Of a stretch of DNA of 64,000 bases, positions 62,545-64,000 are shown piece after piece. Source of the stretch: Gimesia sp. Lineage in GTDB: Bacteria > Planctomycetota > Planctomycetia > Planctomycetales > Planctomycetaceae. The notes under the pieces are model-generated. The model ran no database searches. It was not told the DNA's origin and saw only the letters and a list, made by a program, of their open reading frames with translations. Within the stretch, counting starts at the first letter, position 1; each line of letters opens with the position of its first letter. The stretch covers positions 1 through 64,000 of the forward strand of contig PAJV01000046.1 in the NCBI GenBank assembly GCA_002706765.1, written 5' to 3'. The position numbers and the translations under genes are program-made.

Positions 62545-63489
62545 ATGAGGCCGAACCTGAGAAATATCATCTGCTCTACAATTTTAATGACACTCCCGCT
62601 GTTGTGTCATATCACATCTCTCCAGGCAGCTGAAGAAACCCCGTTACGCATTATCTGTTTCGGAGCTCATCCAGATGATGCAGAATATAAAAATGGCGGG
62701 ACGGCTGCCCTGTGGGCTCAACAGGGGCATAAAGTAAAACTGGTTTCCGTGACAAATGGAGACATTGGTCACTTTGAGATGGCAGGTGGCACATTAGCTC
62801 AACGAAGAGCCGCCGAAGCCAAAGCAGCAGCAAAAATTCTGGGAGTCGAATCGGAAGTCCTGGATATTCATGATGGGGAACTACTCCCGACTCTGGAGAA
62901 CCGTAAGAAAATCGTAAAACTGATTCGGGAATGGAATGCCGATCTTGTTATTTCTCATCGTCCCTGGGACTACCATCCAGACCACCGATATGTTGGCGTA
63001 CTGGTTCAGGATGCCGCGTTTATGGTAACCGTCCCTTATTTCTGTCCTGATATCCCTCGCTTGAAGAAAAACCCGGTCTTCATGTACTCCAGCGATGGTT
63101 TCCAGAAGCCCTACCCCTTTCGACCTGATGTGGTGGTAGCCGTCGATAATGTTTTCGATCAGAAACTGAAAGCTGTTGCACAACTCGTTTCGCAATCGCT
63201 CGAAGGAGGAGCTGGAGGCAGCCCGGAACGTGCTGCGAAAGTTCCCCCTGCAGATCCACCGGAATTACGAATTGAATATCTGCGTCCTGCCTGGTCACGC
63301 CGTCAATCATCAGAAGCGAACAAATACCGTACAGAACTGATTAACATCTATGGAGAAGAAGTCGGCAAGCAGGTCAAATTCGCGGAATCATTTGAGCTTT
63401 GCGAATATGGTTCCCGGCCCAACAAAACCATGTTACTGAAACTGTTCCCCATCGAAGCTTCAATCCCGGTCGCTGATAAAAATAAATAG
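62545..63489 (+). CDS. Exported PIG-L/LmbE-type deacetylase
   Basis: This 314-residue protein has a signal peptide (about 1-29) and a zinc-dependent GlcNAc-deacetylase-like domain. The metal and catalytic motif FGAHPDDAEY lies near residue 36-45 and the third metal ligand in HRPWDYHPDHRYVG near 140-150. Relatives remove N-acetyl groups from GlcNAc derivatives such as GlcNAc-PI or mycothiol precursors. Exported planctomycete forms are frequent and probably act on external amino sugars. Its substrate is not determined. A PSD1-type gene starts about 260 bases downstream. Confidence 0.92.
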   Translation: MRPNLRNIICSTILMTLPLLCHITSLQAAEETPLRIICFGAHPDDAEYKNGGTAALWAQQGHKVKLVSVTNGDIGHFEMAGGTLAQRRAAEAKAAAKILGVESEVLDIHDGELLPTLENRKKIVKLIREWNADLVISHRPWDYHPDHRYVGVLVQDAAFMVTVPYFCPDIPRLKKNPVFMYSSDGFQKPYPFRPDVVVAVDNVFDQKLKAVAQLVSQSLEGGAGGSPERAAKVPPADPPELRIEYLRPAWSRRQSSEANKYRTELINIYGEEVGKQVKFAESFELCEYGSRPNKTMLLKLFPIEASIPVADKNK

Positions 63490-63751
63490 CAGATTCAACC
63501 ATTTTACAAGCAAGTGATCGCAATGGCCTCTTTCAACAGGTTGAACGACTGTAGTTGCGAATTACTGCTATCTTCTGCTTGAGAAGTGGATCACCGAATC
63601 ATTATTTGACATCCGCAGCTGTGACATAGTAATATAGTAGAACGATCACTCAGGGGACTTACCTGTTCTCCCATGCTGCAATGGAGCAGTACTGGCCTTC
63701 CAGAGACGCACCCGGATCGTTGAATTGCCTGATAAAATGAGGGCAAGCAAA

Positions 63752-64000
63752 TGAACCGCCTCTTCTTTTGTTCAACTCTCTGGCTGTTGAGCCCGAGTTT
63801 ACTGTTACTCCAGCCTCAATTTCTGCCTGCCGCAGAAGCTGTTGCAGAAAAAGATAAAATCGATTTTCTGAAACAGATCAAACCCCTGTTTCAGACCAAA
63901 TGCTATTCCTGCCATGGTCGGGAAGTCCAGGAGGGTGGATTTCGCCTGGATCTGAAAAGTCGAGCCCTGGAAGGGGGAGACAGTGGCCGGGCAATTACTC
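63752..64000 (+). CDS. PSD1/planctomycete cytochrome C domain protein, N-terminal part (cut by window edge)
   Basis: The visible 83 codons start MNRLFFCSTLWLLSPSLLLL, a signal peptide ending near PAAEA. The haem-binding segment DFLKQIKPLFQTKCYSCHGR with CYSCH follows, then EGGFRLDLKSRALEGGDSG. This is the start of a PSCyt1 domain as found in PSD1 proteins, where the Cys-x-x-Cys-His binds c-type haem. The rest lies outside the window. A DUF1501 partner gene is expected downstream. Confidence 0.9.

Noticed and set aside
1-64000. CRISPR arrays and rRNA genes
   Set aside because: No regularly spaced short repeats and no rRNA-like conserved segments were found on either strand.

Overview
The window reads as a chromosome segment of a planctomycete, most likely a Gimesia-like member of Planctomycetaceae. 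The evidence is the set of lineage-typical families: a PSD1/planctomycete-cytochrome-C protein with a DUF1501 partner, a second PSD1-type gene running off the right edge, an ECF sigma factor beside a membrane-anchored Ser/Thr kinase, 'HGVPEEIC'-type Cys/His sequence, HEAT-repeat lipoproteins, and small planctomycete-only proteins. There is no rRNA, CRISPR array or complete tRNA.

Left third (1-20740), accessory in character. After the tail of an acyl-CoA dehydrogenase comes a complete type I restriction-modification locus: hsdM, hsdS, a GIY-YIG/DUF4357 protein, a Fic protein and hsdR. It is followed by a STAS protein, a thioredoxin lipoprotein with a frame-broken upstream gene, a ceramidase-like enzyme, a dead IS256-type transposase and an orphan FixJ-like regulator. 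A minus-strand nitric oxide reductase operon (norZ, a 51-residue gene, a cupin, a membrane protein) comes next, then a divergent tyrosine-recombinase-type integrase. Right of the integrase lies the 3' part of a tRNA-Lys gene (20696-20739) followed by a terminator. This looks like one attachment site of an integrated element lying to its left; its left border is not identified.

Middle (20995-31300), repeat-rich. It holds a HEAT protein and two tandem cassettes of about 720-740 bp. Each cassette has an almost identical 86-bp leader, a small paralogous membrane protein and a palindrome-hairpin tail. There follow a PH-domain membrane protein, an antitoxin-like gene whose toxin is truncated, an aldehyde dehydrogenase, a lipoprotein, two copies of a ~235-bp dispersed repeat, an S1/P1 nuclease and a methyltransferase.

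Right half (31327-64000), mostly ordinary chromosome. An IclR regulator, a PSD1 protein and a DUF1501 protein form a translationally coupled minus-strand operon. Next are two small planctomycete proteins, a second FixJ-like regulator paralogous to the left one, a large MscK-like mechanosensitive channel, a hotdog thioesterase, hydrolases, an ABC ATPase coupled to a 769-residue exported protein, and a HEAT lipoprotein. A second STAS protein, a LOG-family protein, the ECF sigma/kinase pair, enolase with an upstream APH-family kinase, a glycine-rich exported protein and a PIG-L deacetylase complete the region.

Functional themes are foreign-DNA defence, NO detoxification, extracytoplasmic degradation typical of planctomycetes (PSD1/DUF1501, S1/P1 nuclease, esterases) and paired signalling paralogues (two FixJ-like regulators, two STAS proteins), one of each in the accessory and in the conserved part. 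Functions are read from motifs by eye; no database search was run.
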